From Limosilactobacillus viscerum (GTDB lineage Bacteria > Bacillota > Bacilli > Lactobacillales > Lactobacillaceae), in contig NZ_CANDNW010000001.1 in the NCBI RefSeq assembly GCF_947387525.1, positions 62,001 through 126,000 on the forward strand: 64,000 nt of DNA, written 5' to 3'. Positions within the stretch are counted from its first letter, which is position 1, and every line of letters begins with the position of its first letter. The position numbers and the translations under genes are program-made. Below, piece after piece: positions 8,724 through 18,937 of the stretch. The notes beneath the pieces were generated by a model, which was not told the DNA's origin, searched no databases, and worked only from the letters and a program-made list of their open reading frames with translations.

Positions 8724-8783
8724 AAAAAGCCAGCTACTGCTCACTTTCTTCAATGACCTAATGAAAGTAAGCGTAACTGGCCT
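8724..8783 (-). terminator. Terminator of the B3/4-domain gene
   Basis: On the minus strand, GCCAGTTACGCTTACTTTC pairs imperfectly with GAAAGTGAGCAGTAGCTGGC and is followed by TTTTTA. It is placed between the B3/4 gene and the SMR gene, so it could also act as an attenuator for the latter. Confidence 0.75.
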
Positions 8784-8804
8784 CCCCCGGTGGGGAATTC
8801 TTAT

Positions 8805-9533
8805 TTAGTTAAAGTTATCCGGGACAACTGCTGCTGGATTGTCCTTTGTTAAGTGGTAAACCGGACTTGGTTCAACCCCGAAATAGCGGCTGACCAACTT
8901 ACTCAGTTCATCCATCGCTTCATTTGCCCGCGCAATTTGTTCTGGTGTCACGGCTTCAATAACCGCGACGATGTTTTGCGAATCCTCAGTCAACATCGTC
9001 CGCTGAGCATCCCGCCAGTTTAAACACCGGCAAACAGCCCCTTCTTCATCGTAATAGGCAACTTCTCCTGGCAAAGTTGGTTCGTCTTCATCAGCACCAA
9101 CCGGTTGGAAGGACTGACCACCTTCAACCTGGCCCAAGTGCATATCTCCCTTAATCTTATCCCGGTCTTCAATTCCAACCGGCACACCATAGGTCAGGGA
9201 AACACTATTGTAAACATCAACCATGGGGTCAATCGGTGAAAATTCATGCCCCTGGTTAACCCGCTTGAGTAATGCTTCGATTGATGAGCGGGCACCTTTC
9301 TTCTTTTTGAATTGTTGAAAGGCGATCCGCCACTGGTCAACAACCGGATTTAAGCGGAAAGTTTCATTAGTCAAAAATTTGCCCGCTGCCGTTGTTGCCT
9401 CACTTAGCAGCTGTTGGCGGTCCGAAAGATTATCGTCATTGCTGTGGTTATTAATTCCATCAGCATATAAGATATTAATTTGCGCATCGGGGAAAAGTGC
9501 CCAAAAGCTTGGATCTACTAATACTTGTTTCAT
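8805..9533 (-). CDS. B3/B4 tRNA-binding domain protein
   Basis: Free-standing relative of the B3/B4 editing domain of the phenylalanyl-tRNA synthetase beta subunit, 242 residues. Recognised by the family core SPIDPMVDVYNSVSLTYGVPVG and the following GDMHLG and GEVAYYDEEGAVCRCLNWRDAQRT. Such proteins may hydrolyse misacylated tRNAs or bind amino acids; the exact role is not established. It follows a MarR gene at 21 nt and is probably co-transcribed with it. Confidence 0.82.
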   Translation of the reverse strand: MKQVLVDPSFWALFPDAQINILYADGINNHSNDDNLSDRQQLLSEATTAAGKFLTNETFRLNPVVDQWRIAFQQFKKKKGARSSIEALLKRVNQGHEFSPIDPMVDVYNSVSLTYGVPVGIEDRDKIKGDMHLGQVEGGQSFQPVGADEDEPTLPGEVAYYDEEGAVCRCLNWRDAQRTMLTEDSQNIVAVIEAVTPEQIARANEAMDELSKLVSRYFGVEPSPVYHLTKDNPAAVVPDNFN

Positions 9534-9554
9534 TTTATTTCCTGCTCCTTGCGA

Positions 9555-10007
9555 TTAATATTGCCGCTTACCACCATGTTTAACAAAGTCCCAATCACCG
9601 TCAATATTGTGCCGGACCCGGACCAGGTAGTCATGTAACTGTTGGGCTTCGTGGTCACTAAACCCCTTCAGCGCTTCGCCGTTTGAAAATTCATTTTCCC
9701 GAATAATAAACGGGTAAATTTTCTTTCCCTTTTCTGTCACGTAAAGGTGTTTAATCTTTTTGTTATCAGGATCCTTGTGCCGTTCAATGAAGCCATTTCC
9801 TTCCAGCTTTTTGACAGCCCGCGCGATGGTTGTGCGGTCGACTTTTATCAAGTTTGATAATTGTTCTGAAATGATCCCTGGGTGTTCATAGATCCGGACC
9901 AGGTATAGGTATTGACCACGTGCCAGTTCAATTTCCTTAAATTCAATGTTAGAGATTGAATCCAGTGCCCGATTAATCATTCCGATTTCTCTTAAAATAT
10001 CAATCAT
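9555..10007 (-). CDS. MarR family transcriptional regulator
   Basis: A 150-residue winged-helix regulator. The helix-turn-helix is ISEQLSNLIKVDRTTIARAVKKLEGNGFIERHKDPDNKKIKHLYVT and the family N-terminus is ARGQYLYLVRIYEHPG. The start is the ATG preceded by GAGGAG; a start six codons upstream is less likely. The promoter contains a perfect palindrome (10040-10063), which suggests autorepression. Operon with the B3/4-domain gene. Confidence 0.88.
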   Translation of the reverse strand: MIDILREIGMINRALDSISNIEFKEIELARGQYLYLVRIYEHPGIISEQLSNLIKVDRTTIARAVKKLEGNGFIERHKDPDNKKIKHLYVTEKGKKIYPFIIRENEFSNGEALKGFSDHEAQQLHDYLVRVRHNIDGDWDFVKHGGKRQY

Positions 10008-10030
10008 TGATAAAAAACTCCTCACCGCAT

Positions 10031-10063
10031 ATTATAATATTTTTGTTGCATTTGCAACAAAAA
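10031..10063 (-). promoter_or_regulatory. Promoter with palindromic operator of the MarR/B3-4 operon
   Basis: Perfect inverted repeat with 11-bp arms, TTTTTGTTGCA-TT-TGCAACAAAAA (10040-10063), next to a minus-strand TATAAT at 10036-10031. The palindrome covers the -35 position, as expected for a repressor site. It begins just after the stop codon of the zinc-ribbon gene. Confidence 0.72.
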
Positions 10064-10064
10064 T

Positions 10065-10826
10065 CTAATCTTTAACCAAGTCAACCTTACTTGTAAGGTC
10101 CTTAACCCGTGAAGCATAGTTATGGTCATTCAAATAGTTAATCAGGTCGCTCTTCTTAATTCTCGTCTTCGGTTGGTAAACCTTATCGGAATCAAGGTCA
10201 TTAGGAAGTTGGTAAATATTAACGGTGTTATCAGAATCGAGGGTGTAAACAAAATCAGTTTCGTCGTCATCATCCAGATTATGGTAACCATAAACTTCAT
10301 AGGCCATCCCTTGCCCCTTATCGGCAAGGCTGTCTAGTAAGTCATCATCCGTTGACAATTCCACTGTAATACCGTCATCTTCGTTTAATACACCAGACCA
10401 GTTACCAATCCCCGTCTTAGCAGCATAATAAGTGATCGCCGCCGTCGTCCCCTTTGGTCCAACGTCAGCCGGTAATGCACTTGAATTACTATTATTTGAA
10501 TTATTAGTGTTGCCAGTATTATTGCCGTTAGTTGATGGGGTTGCCGAGTATTGGCTGCCCGAATTTTGATTAGCTGCTGTTGACTCCTGTTCTTGATGGT
10601 TTTGATAAACAAAAAATCCAGCTACCAGGATAATAACTATCCCTAAAATAACTGCCGGTAATTTCCAGCCAATTTTCTTATGCTGGCGTGGTCTAACCGC
10701 TGCACCATCATTTTCACTACGGGTTGTCGACGTTTTTATCTTTCGCAAGTCGAACCCGCACTTGGAGCAAAACTTAGCTGTTTTCCCAACACGGGCCCCA
10801 CACTTGGGACATAAATTACCATTCAT
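10065..10826 (-). CDS. Zinc-ribbon membrane protein of unknown function
   Basis: A 253-residue protein. A double zinc ribbon (C6-x2-C9, C20-x2-C23) is followed by a basic linker, one transmembrane helix at residues ~55-75, an Asn/Ser/Thr-rich linker, and a C-terminal extracytoplasmic domain of ~130 residues rich in Asp (YYAAKTGIGNWSGVLNEDD; YEVYGYHNLDDDDETDFVYT). The design resembles the zinc-ribbon/TcaA-like envelope proteins of Firmicutes, but no function can be given. Single gene. Confidence 0.72.
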   Translation of the reverse strand: MNGNLCPKCGARVGKTAKFCSKCGFDLRKIKTSTTRSENDGAAVRPRQHKKIGWKLPAVILGIVIILVAGFFVYQNHQEQESTAANQNSGSQYSATPSTNGNNTGNTNNSNNSNSSALPADVGPKGTTAAITYYAAKTGIGNWSGVLNEDDGITVELSTDDDLLDSLADKGQGMAYEVYGYHNLDDDDETDFVYTLDSDNTVNIYQLPNDLDSDKVYQPKTRIKKSDLINYLNDHNYASRVKDLTSKVDLVKD

Positions 10827-10894
10827 TATTAATTATCCCCCTCAATCAGTAATTCACATTGATAAGGATACCATTTTTGAACAATTTTATTTAC

Positions 10895-11218
10895 CTACCG
10901 GGCGTTAGAAAAGAAGTTACACAATACTACCCCGATAATAATTAATACAATGCCTGCTAATTCTGGGAGAGAAATTCGTTCGTGCCATACTAAAACGGCC
11001 ACTACTGACGTCAAGATAATCCCTAGGCCACCCCAGGAAGCATAGGCAACACTGAGGTTAATTGTCTTAAGCGACTGCGCAAAGAAAAAGAAACAAACTA
11101 GGTAAGCAAGAATTGTGATCCCCGTCGGTACCAAACGAGAAAAGCCATCAGATGCCTTCATAAAGTTGGTTCCAACCACTTCGGCAACAATTGCAATACC
11201 CAGTTCTAAATATCCCAT
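10895..11218 (-). CDS. SMR family multidrug exporter, EmrE/QacC-like
   Basis: Four transmembrane helices in 107 residues, with the proton/substrate-coupling Glu in helix 1 (VAEVVGTNFMKAS) and SVAYASWGGLGIILTSV in helix 3. It is closer to EmrE/QacC than to the SugE-type exporter 2.2 kb away. It should exchange protons for hydrophobic cations. ATG follows AAGGAGGAAT. Single gene. Confidence 0.87.
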   Translation of the reverse strand: MGYLELGIAIVAEVVGTNFMKASDGFSRLVPTGITILAYLVCFFFFAQSLKTINLSVAYASWGGLGIILTSVVAVLVWHERISLPELAGIVLIIIGVVLCNFFSNAR

Positions 11219-11302
11219 AATTATTCCTCCTTAATAAAAAGAAGTATAAGTAGAAAATCACCACGATAATAGTCTTGAATTTCCAATCGTTCTCGCGAGG
11301 TA

Positions 11303-11932
11303 CTATTTCTTTACCGGAATTCTGATAATTGTTCTTAGCTTTTCCGGCTGTGACCGCCGGGGGTCGGAAAGGTAAATCTCATGGTGGTGCCGGTGGTCAT
11401 TAATGTCAAGTTGCAGCCCCTTGTCTGCCATCAATTCATGCAATTTTTTGACCGTTGCCGGTTCATCATCATATGGGCCAACGTGCAGTGCTTGCACGCA
11501 AAGTCCTTCGTGTTGTGATAAAAATTCTACCTTAGCTAAGTCAAGCCGCTTTTTCACGCTAGCTTCCTTAACCGCCCATTCAAAGGTTGCCTGGTCAACA
11601 AAATCCGGCATCCGAATCATTGAAATAAAGCTGAACTTTTCTTTATGGTCATAATCAATCCCCTTAACGCCTTCTTGCCACCAGTAACCCTCAAGTGGTG
11701 GGACTACAAAGTCAAAATAGCCTGGAATCTGGTGGTCGCCCTTTTTGCTCATCTTAATCGTGTAAGCTACCGCATAAAGCAACGGAATTGATTGCTGGTA
11801 TTCACTATCGGCTGCATTAGGATCCCCGTGGCCACGGACCGCAAGATAGTTCATTGCCGGTACGTCAATTACCATCGGCCGCTTTCCCGGATTATAAAGG
11901 TCCTTTTGTTCCTTCTTAAAATTGTACGCCAT
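11303..11932 (-). CDS. GyrI-like small-molecule-binding domain protein
   Basis: A 209-residue protein of the GyrI-like/SOUL-fold group seen as free-standing proteins in Firmicutes. Typical segments are MNYLAVRGHGDPN near the N-terminus, EGYWWQ, and a C-terminal HHHEIYLSDPRRSQPEKLRTIIRIPV. Related domains bind amphipathic drugs or hydrolyse cyclopropane-type compounds; the role here is unknown. The ATG at 11932 follows GGGGGAAAAT; an upstream ATG five codons earlier is possible. Confidence 0.82.
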   Translation of the reverse strand: MAYNFKKEQKDLYNPGKRPMVIDVPAMNYLAVRGHGDPNAADSEYQQSIPLLYAVAYTIKMSKKGDHQIPGYFDFVVPPLEGYWWQEGVKGIDYDHKEKFSFISMIRMPDFVDQATFEWAVKEASVKKRLDLAKVEFLSQHEGLCVQALHVGPYDDEPATVKKLHELMADKGLQLDINDHRHHHEIYLSDPRRSQPEKLRTIIRIPVKK

Positions 11933-11950
11933 TTTATTTTCCCCCATTCT

Positions 11951-12000
11951 AAAAAGAGCACGGTTGAAGTTGTTAACAAACTCCTGCCATGCTCCTTTTA
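11951..12000 (-). terminator. Terminator of pyrR
   Basis: Minus strand GAGCATGG / CCGTGCTC stem with a long loop, followed by TTTTTA. It ends the pyrR transcript eight bases after the stop. Confidence 0.75.
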
Positions 12001-12008
12001 ATTTCTAA

Positions 12009-12690
<682 letters not shown>

Positions 12691-12715
12691 TGGGCGAATA
12701 AAGCACTGTCAATTG

Positions 12716-13513
12716 CTAGTTACTAAACCGGTTCAGCCAGGTTGATACCCGTTCAGAAACCGCGTCCCAGACCTTGCTAAAGCCAGGTTGGTCCTTCAGG
12801 TTATTAACCGTGCTTACCCCATTTTCAGGGTCCTGCCGTACCTGGTTGATAACATTGGTAACCTCATTCACGTTATTCTTAGTAGTGGAACTTGACGTCT
12901 GATTTTGCAGCTGTTCCGTCTTTGATTGAACTTGGTCTAGCCGGTTATTCAATGCCTGCTGGTCATGGTCGCGCTGGTACTGTTTAGCTGCGCCCTTTAA
13001 CTCTGCTACCTGGTTGGCCAGCTTCTGGTTATCAGAGGTCAACTTCGAAATACTGCTGGAGTTATTGCTGATCTGGCTGCTTTGCTGGTCATTATTTGCC
13101 GCTTGTTCTTGCTGTTGGGCACGGTTATGTGCACTAACGCCCCACCAAACCAGCAGTAAAATGATCACCACTAATACTGCAATTAGCCAGTTACGCTTCT
13201 TGCCGTTCTTTTGTTGTGGGGTCGCTGTCATCGTTTGCTGGTTATTAACTTCAGCAGCTGGGCGAACGTGGAGTGTGATACTATCCTGGGCTGACTGTCC
13301 ACTAGCATCCATTACACTTAGCATTACCGGATATTCACCCTGCTGGTCAACATTAACCTGCGTTAGGTTCATAATAACCTTTCCCGTCAGGTCTTCACCG
13401 TTGTTTCCGCTAGCGTGAACACCAAGTTGCTGGATTAAATCAGTTTGGTTAATCGTCTGGTGTAGCGGCCAGTCTAAGTAGTGTCGTGCCGCCGTGATTT
13501 GTAGTTTGGCCAT
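12716..13513 (-). CDS. Single-pass membrane protein with Ig-like N-terminal domain and coiled coil
   Basis: Unrecognised 265-residue protein. Residues ~20-85 look like a bacterial Ig-like domain (GEDLTGKVIMNLTQVNVD; GEYPVMLSVMDASGQSAQDSIT). Residues 109-128 form one transmembrane helix preceded by KNGKKRN. Residues ~130-230 are a Gln/Asn/Ser-rich coiled coil, and the C-terminus is an amphipathic helix (FSKVWDAVSERVSTWLNRF). There is no signal peptide, and the positive charges precede the helix, so the Ig-like domain should face the cytoplasm, which is unusual. Single gene upstream of pyrR. Confidence 0.65.
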   Translation of the reverse strand: MAKLQITAARHYLDWPLHQTINQTDLIQQLGVHASGNNGEDLTGKVIMNLTQVNVDQQGEYPVMLSVMDASGQSAQDSITLHVRPAAEVNNQQTMTATPQQKNGKKRNWLIAVLVVIILLLVWWGVSAHNRAQQQEQAANNDQQSSQISNNSSSISKLTSDNQKLANQVAELKGAAKQYQRDHDQQALNNRLDQVQSKTEQLQNQTSSSTTKNNVNEVTNVINQVRQDPENGVSTVNNLKDQPGFSKVWDAVSERVSTWLNRFSN

Positions 13514-13574
13514 TTAATTTACCTCGCCTAATAAAATTTGCAATAATATTGTACCGCTTCTACTAAGGTAAAAG

Positions 13575-13610
13575 AAAAAGGTTTCGACTCGTCAGCCGAA
13601 ACCTTATTTA
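13575..13610 (-). terminator. Terminator of purA
   Basis: AAGGTTTCG / CGAAACCTT stem with a 9-nt loop, followed on the minus strand by a T-rich stretch, just after the purA stop. Confidence 0.85.
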
Positions 13611-13615
13611 TTTTT

Positions 13616-14914
<1,299 letters not shown>

Positions 14915-15109
14915 TTATTTTCACCTCATCGTTTATTTTCGTAAAAGACGTTTTTACTTCACTATCCTACCGAACTTCTCCTGCCTCGTCAACACGTTTT
15001 TCGAACTATTTTTAAATTAATCACGTAAAACGTACGAATTTACCATTGACGGCGCGAAAAGTTTAGTTCATAATAGCAAGCGGAAATTTTAACAAAAGGA
15101 GCTATTCCC
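14915..15109. promoter_or_regulatory. Divergent purA-guaC promoter region with possible PurR boxes
   Basis: For guaC, TTGACG (15046-15051) and CATAAT (15069-15074) are 17 bp apart. CCGAACTT (14970-14977) and TCGAACTAT (15001-15009) resemble half-sites of the Gram-positive PurR box. The boxes are direct-oriented and imperfect, so PurR control is only a suggestion. Confidence 0.5.
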
Positions 15110-16084
15110 GTGAAAACGTTCGACTATGATGATATTCAGCTCATTCCTAATAAATGCATAATTAAGAGTCGTAAAGAGGCCGATACTAGTGTCAAGTTTG
15201 GCCCCCGGACATTTAAGATTCCAGTCGTTCCCGCTAACATGGAAAGCGTGATTAATGAAGAGCTGGCCACCTGGCTTGCACAAAATGGTTACTACTATGT
15301 CATGCACCGCTTTGAACCAAATGACCGCCTCGGTTTTGTCCAACGGATGCACCAGCGAAAACTCTTTGCCTCAATTTCGGTTGGCATTAAAGACGGTGAA
15401 TACGACTTTATCGATCAGTTAAAAGCCGAACAATCGATTCCAGAGTACATTACTATTGATGTTGCCCATGGTCATTCGGATTTTGTTATTAAAATGATCC
15501 AATACATTAAGAAGCAATTGCCAGACACTTTCGTTACTGCTGGTAATGTTGCAACTCCCGAAGCCGTTCGGGATCTCGAGAACGCCGGTGCAGACGCTAC
15601 CAAGGTCGGGGTTGGTCCTGGCAAGGCCTGCATCACAAAGTTAAAGACCGGCTTTGGTACTGGTGGTTGGCAGCTTGCTGCTATCCGGCTCTGTGCTAAG
15701 GCCGCCCGGAAACCAATCATCGCTGATGGTGGGATTCGCCATAATGGCGATATTGCTAAGTCCGTTCGGTTTGGCGCCTCCATGGTTATGATTGGCTCAA
15801 TGCTTGCCGGACACCTCGAATCACCTGGTCACGTGATCACAATTGATGGCAAGCAATACAAGCAATACTGGGGTTCCGCTTCAGAAGTTCAAAAAGGTGC
15901 CTACCGAAATGTCGAAGGCAAGCAGATGTTAGTACCTTTCCGTGGCTCCATCAAGGACACCTTACGGGAAATGAAAGAGGACTTACAATCATCGATCTCC
16001 TACGCCGGTGGTCGTGACCTTGAATCAATTCGGAAAGTCGACTACGTTATCGTTAAAAACTCAATTATGAACGGTGACTATTAA
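15110..16084 (+). CDS. guaC: GMP reductase
   Basis: NADPH-dependent deamination of GMP to IMP, a purine salvage step. The 324-residue (beta/alpha)8 protein lacks the CBS insertion of IMP dehydrogenase. It has the catalytic loop [20 protein letters not shown] and the phosphate-binding [17 protein letters not shown]. It starts at GTG after AAAAGGAGC. Opposite purA; both draw on or feed the IMP pool. Its stop is followed by a structured 3' element. Confidence 0.94.
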   Translation: MKTFDYDDIQLIPNKCIIKSRKEADTSVKFGPRTFKIPVVPANMESVINEELATWLAQNGYYYVMHRFEPNDRLGFVQRMHQRKLFASISVGIKDGEYDFIDQLKAEQSIPEYITIDVAHGHSDFVIKMIQYIKKQLPDTFVTAGNVATPEAVRDLENAGADATKVGVGPGKACITKLKTGFGTGGWQLAAIRLCAKAARKPIIADGGIRHNGDIAKSVRFGASMVMIGSMLAGHLESPGHVITIDGKQYKQYWGSASEVQKGAYRNVEGKQMLVPFRGSIKDTLREMKEDLQSSISYAGGRDLESIRKVDYVIVKNSIMNGDY

Positions 16085-16112
16085 AAATATAATATCAGGA
16101 ATTAACACAAAA

Positions 16113-16320
16113 GGAGCTGTGACACAACCCCGGGTAGGGCCTGCGACGCGAAGCTAGCCTATCTGGTATGGCTAGCATAGGACGATCATTAGCACGGAAC
16201 GGGCTAGCGATTGTCCGTAGCTAGACACTAAGGCCCTGGGTTGTGGCACGCGATATCTCTGTAATATTCGGAGCTAAAACAAGGGCTCGTGACAAAACCG
16301 TGTTTTGTCACGAGCCCTTT
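16113..16320 (+). repeat. Structured 3'-UTR repeat, copy A
   Basis: About 208 bp starting 28 bp after guaC and almost identical to the minus strand of 47071-47282. Visible folding: an outer stem GTG-a-CACAACCC / GGGTTGTG-g-CAC joined to AGGGCC / GGCCCT; a hairpin GCTAGCC / GGCTAGC; a hairpin built on GGAC-g-ATC / GAT-t-GTCC; and a terminal 16-bp stem beginning GGGCTCGTGACAAAA followed by TTTT. The last hairpin should terminate guaC. No ORF fits. It may be a 3'-UTR RNA or a mobile intergenic repeat. Confidence 0.85.
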
Positions 16321-16326
16321 TAAATT

Positions 16327-17574
16327 TTAACTATCAACCCGCTTTAGCGTCACTACAAATGAAATCTTCTTATCCACGTACTTAACATTAATCCGGCCGT
16401 TAAAGTTGCGGACAAGGGTTTGGGCCATCGAGAGGCCAATTCCATACCCTGCTTTTTTAGTCAGTGTCCGGGCCTTATTCTCCCGGTAGAAGCGCTCAAA
16501 GAACCGGCTAGTATCAACGTTCGCCCCCTTGGCGTAACTGTTTGTTACCGTCAGTACCATGTTTTTCTTTGTTTTCTTGAGGTTAATTTCCACCGTTCCA
16601 TTAGGATCACAGTATTTATTAGCATTATCAACCAGGATACTGATCAACTCGTAGAAATAATTTTCGTCTGCCTTGACGGTTATCCCTGGTGCAATTGACT
16701 GCTTAAACTGGTGCTCATCATTAGTAATCACGTTTTTAAAACTAGTAGCGACCCGTCCAACCAACCGGCTGGCATCAACTACCACAACATTTAACTGCGG
16801 TTGTTCCTGTAGTCGGGCGAGGGAGACCAAGTAGTTGATCAGCTTCGTCATCCGGTCCACCTGCTGCTTGGTACTAGTTGTCAGCTCGGTTTCACCGTTC
16901 GTTAACTCTTGCATCTCCGTATTAGCCGAAATAACCGTCAGTGGTGTCTTCAGCTCGTGCCCCGCATTAGTGATAAATTCCTTTTGTCGCTCTTCATTTT
17001 GAATAATCGGCCGGATTGCCCGCCGCGAGAAGAGAACCAGGATAACCGTATACAAGATCAGGCTGATAGTACCAAGGATTAACCCGATATATATAATTTC
17101 ACGAGCCTTTGCCATCATCAGGCTTTCATCAAGGAAAACAACCATCGTTTGCTTGCCGGTCTGCTTAACCTTATAGGCATAAACCGTCTTCTTATAGATT
17201 ACGTGTCCCTGGGCTGAGTCACGACGGATAACCCGCTTAGTTAATCGCCGAATTGCTGCGGGTGAAACGGACAAGATATGCTGGTTATCCACCGCAATCT
17301 CGCCATCCCCCATCGTTGTTGCACTAAAATACCGGTACTGCGATAAACTTTCCCGGGTAAATTGCGGCTGCGGAATGATTTCTGGACGGCTCTGTATTTG
17401 CCGGTCCGGAATCCGCCCCTCATTATCGGTCAGAATTGTCAGAACCGTGTTAACCTCTTGCCGCGCCCGGTAATATGTGATCGCACTAATACTACCAACG
17501 ATCGTTAAAATTACCAGTACCAGTGCGCAAGTTGAGAAAATGATGAACTTTTTCCGAAAGTGTTGAATCATCAT
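16327..17574 (-). CDS. Sensor histidine kinase
   Basis: Membrane sensor kinase of 415 residues. TM1 is at ~9-31, an extracytoplasmic sensor of ~125 residues follows, and TM2 is at ~160-183. Then come the HisKA H-box (FITNAGHELKTPLTV, phosphorylated His) and the HATPase_c domain (N-box ILVDNANKYC, G-box AGYGIGLSMAQTLV). It begins one base after the response-regulator stop. It phosphorylates the regulator encoded upstream; the stimulus is unknown. Confidence 0.93.
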   Translation of the reverse strand: MMIQHFRKKFIIFSTCALVLVILTIVGSISAITYYRARQEVNTVLTILTDNEGRIPDRQIQSRPEIIPQPQFTRESLSQYRYFSATTMGDGEIAVDNQHILSVSPAAIRRLTKRVIRRDSAQGHVIYKKTVYAYKVKQTGKQTMVVFLDESLMMAKAREIIYIGLILGTISLILYTVILVLFSRRAIRPIIQNEERQKEFITNAGHELKTPLTVISANTEMQELTNGETELTTSTKQQVDRMTKLINYLVSLARLQEQPQLNVVVVDASRLVGRVATSFKNVITNDEHQFKQSIAPGITVKADENYFYELISILVDNANKYCDPNGTVEINLKKTKKNMVLTVTNSYAKGANVDTSRFFERFYRENKARTLTKKAGYGIGLSMAQTLVRNFNGRINVKYVDKKISFVVTLKRVDS

Positions 17575-17575
17575 A

Positions 17576-18241
17576 TCACCCCGCTAACGTATATGGACCA
17601 CCCTTTTCACCATCAATATGGGTTTGGGACTGGATTGACTCTAACTTGTGCCGCAGGTAGCAAATATTAATCCACACGTCACCGTTATCTGCCTCATCCC
17701 CATCACCCCAAACATGTTGACGGAGGTCATCAGCACTCAGTTCCTTACCAGCATTTAGGATTAGGTACTGGAGCATCTGTGTCTCTTCCCGTGAAAGGCT
17801 GATTGAATTATGACTTTCAAGGACCTGTTCGCCACTATTCAGGTGGAGGTCGTTAAAGTCCATTTCATCCTTCTGGTAGTCCTTTGTCCGCCGCTCAAGT
17901 GACCGCAACCGGGCCAGTAATTCTTTCAAAGAAAACGGCTTGGTTAAGTAATCATCTGCACCAGCATCTAGGCCATTAACCTTGTCGTCCTCCTCAGCCA
18001 TCGCCGTTAACATAATCACATATGTTTGGTCACCATGAGCACGTAACTCCTTCAGCGCCTCTAGTCCGCTTTTCACCGGCATCATAATATCTAGGATCAT
18101 CACGTCATAGGCGTTCTGGCTTGCCAGGTCAACCACCTTTTTGCCGTTGTCGACCGTATCGACCTCATAGCCACTAGTCGCCATGGCCATTTTAAGGACC
18201 CGGGCCAACTGGACCTCATCTTCTGCTAACAGGATTTTCAT
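17576..18241 (-). CDS. OmpR-family response regulator
   Basis: A 221-residue two-domain regulator. The receiver domain has acidic residues D8/E9, phospho-acceptor D51 (MILDIMMP), T and K switch residues (MLTAMAE; LTKPFS) and a C-terminal winged-helix DNA-binding domain (QMLQYLILNAGKELSADDLRQHVWG). The correct ATG is at 18241, where it overlaps the stop of the alarmone synthetase gene (TAATG); longer upstream readings run into that gene. Coupled to the histidine kinase downstream. Confidence 0.95.
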   Translation of the reverse strand: MKILLAEDEVQLARVLKMAMATSGYEVDTVDNGKKVVDLASQNAYDVMILDIMMPVKSGLEALKELRAHGDQTYVIMLTAMAEEDDKVNGLDAGADDYLTKPFSLKELLARLRSLERRTKDYQKDEMDFNDLHLNSGEQVLESHNSISLSREETQMLQYLILNAGKELSADDLRQHVWGDGDEADNGDVWINICYLRHKLESIQSQTHIDGEKGGPYTLAG

Positions 18242-18858
18242 TATTCGCTTTCCCCTTCCTGAACGAGCTGACGGATCGTTTGCATCTGCACATCGCATGA
18301 AGCCAACTGGTCCGCGCACCGCTTAAGTTCCTTGCTAATTCGTTCTGGGTCCTTTACGTGGTGTTTGTACTTAATTTCATGTTCCAGACTGGCCCAGGAA
18401 TCCATTGCGATGGTCCGCAACTGAATTTCGACGAAAAAGTGCCCGGGTAAGTGGCCATCTACATCCTGGTATGGTTCAACAACATCTAAGATCAAATGGT
18501 AACTCCGGTAGCCGTTCGGTTTGGCATTGGTGATATAGTCCTTTTCCTTTACCACCGTACACCAATCCGCCTGCCGGACTAGCTTCAGGCACCGGCTAAT
18601 GTCACTGACAAAGTTGCAGACTATCCGCAAGCCAATCGCATCCCGACATTGCCGCAACGCTGCCTCAGTGGTAACCGGGTAATTTTTTCGGTGGCACTTT
18701 TCAACCATGCTGGTGGGCGTCTTCACCCGCCCAATCAAGTGTTCATATAATTTGGGCTGGTTAGCCACAACTTGGCGGTTATTTAACTCTTCAATTCGTT
18801 GTTTTACATCGATGAGGATCGCGTTAAGGGTATCCTCGTATGGTCCGTAAATCGACAT
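18241..18858 (-). CDS. Small alarmone synthetase (RelA/SpoT domain GTP pyrophosphokinase)
   Basis: Single-domain (p)ppGpp synthetase of 205 residues without hydrolase or TGS domains. Synthetase motifs are RDAIGLRIVCNF, NGYRSYHLIL and the FVEIQLRTIAMDSWASLEHEIKYK block. It resembles RelP/RelQ-type enzymes; which of the two is not decided. ATG at 18858 follows AAGGAG. It is the first gene of an operon whose next start overlaps its stop, so alarmone synthesis and a two-component system are produced together. Confidence 0.9.
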   Translation of the reverse strand: MSIYGPYEDTLNAILIDVKQRIEELNNRQVVANQPKLYEHLIGRVKTPTSMVEKCHRKNYPVTTEAALRQCRDAIGLRIVCNFVSDISRCLKLVRQADWCTVVKEKDYITNAKPNGYRSYHLILDVVEPYQDVDGHLPGHFFVEIQLRTIAMDSWASLEHEIKYKHHVKDPERISKELKRCADQLASCDVQMQTIRQLVQEGESE

Positions 18859-18937
18859 ATTGATCACCGCTCCTTATCATTCAAATCATTATACCAACGT
18901 TTTTTGTCTTTGTTTTGACCGAAATACTTAAAAAGTC

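Noticed and set aside
8703-8804. Guanidine riboswitch upstream of the SugE-type exporter
   Set aside because: None of the conserved ykkC, mini-ykkC or guanidine-III sequences could be seen. The hairpin there is better explained as the terminator of the preceding gene.
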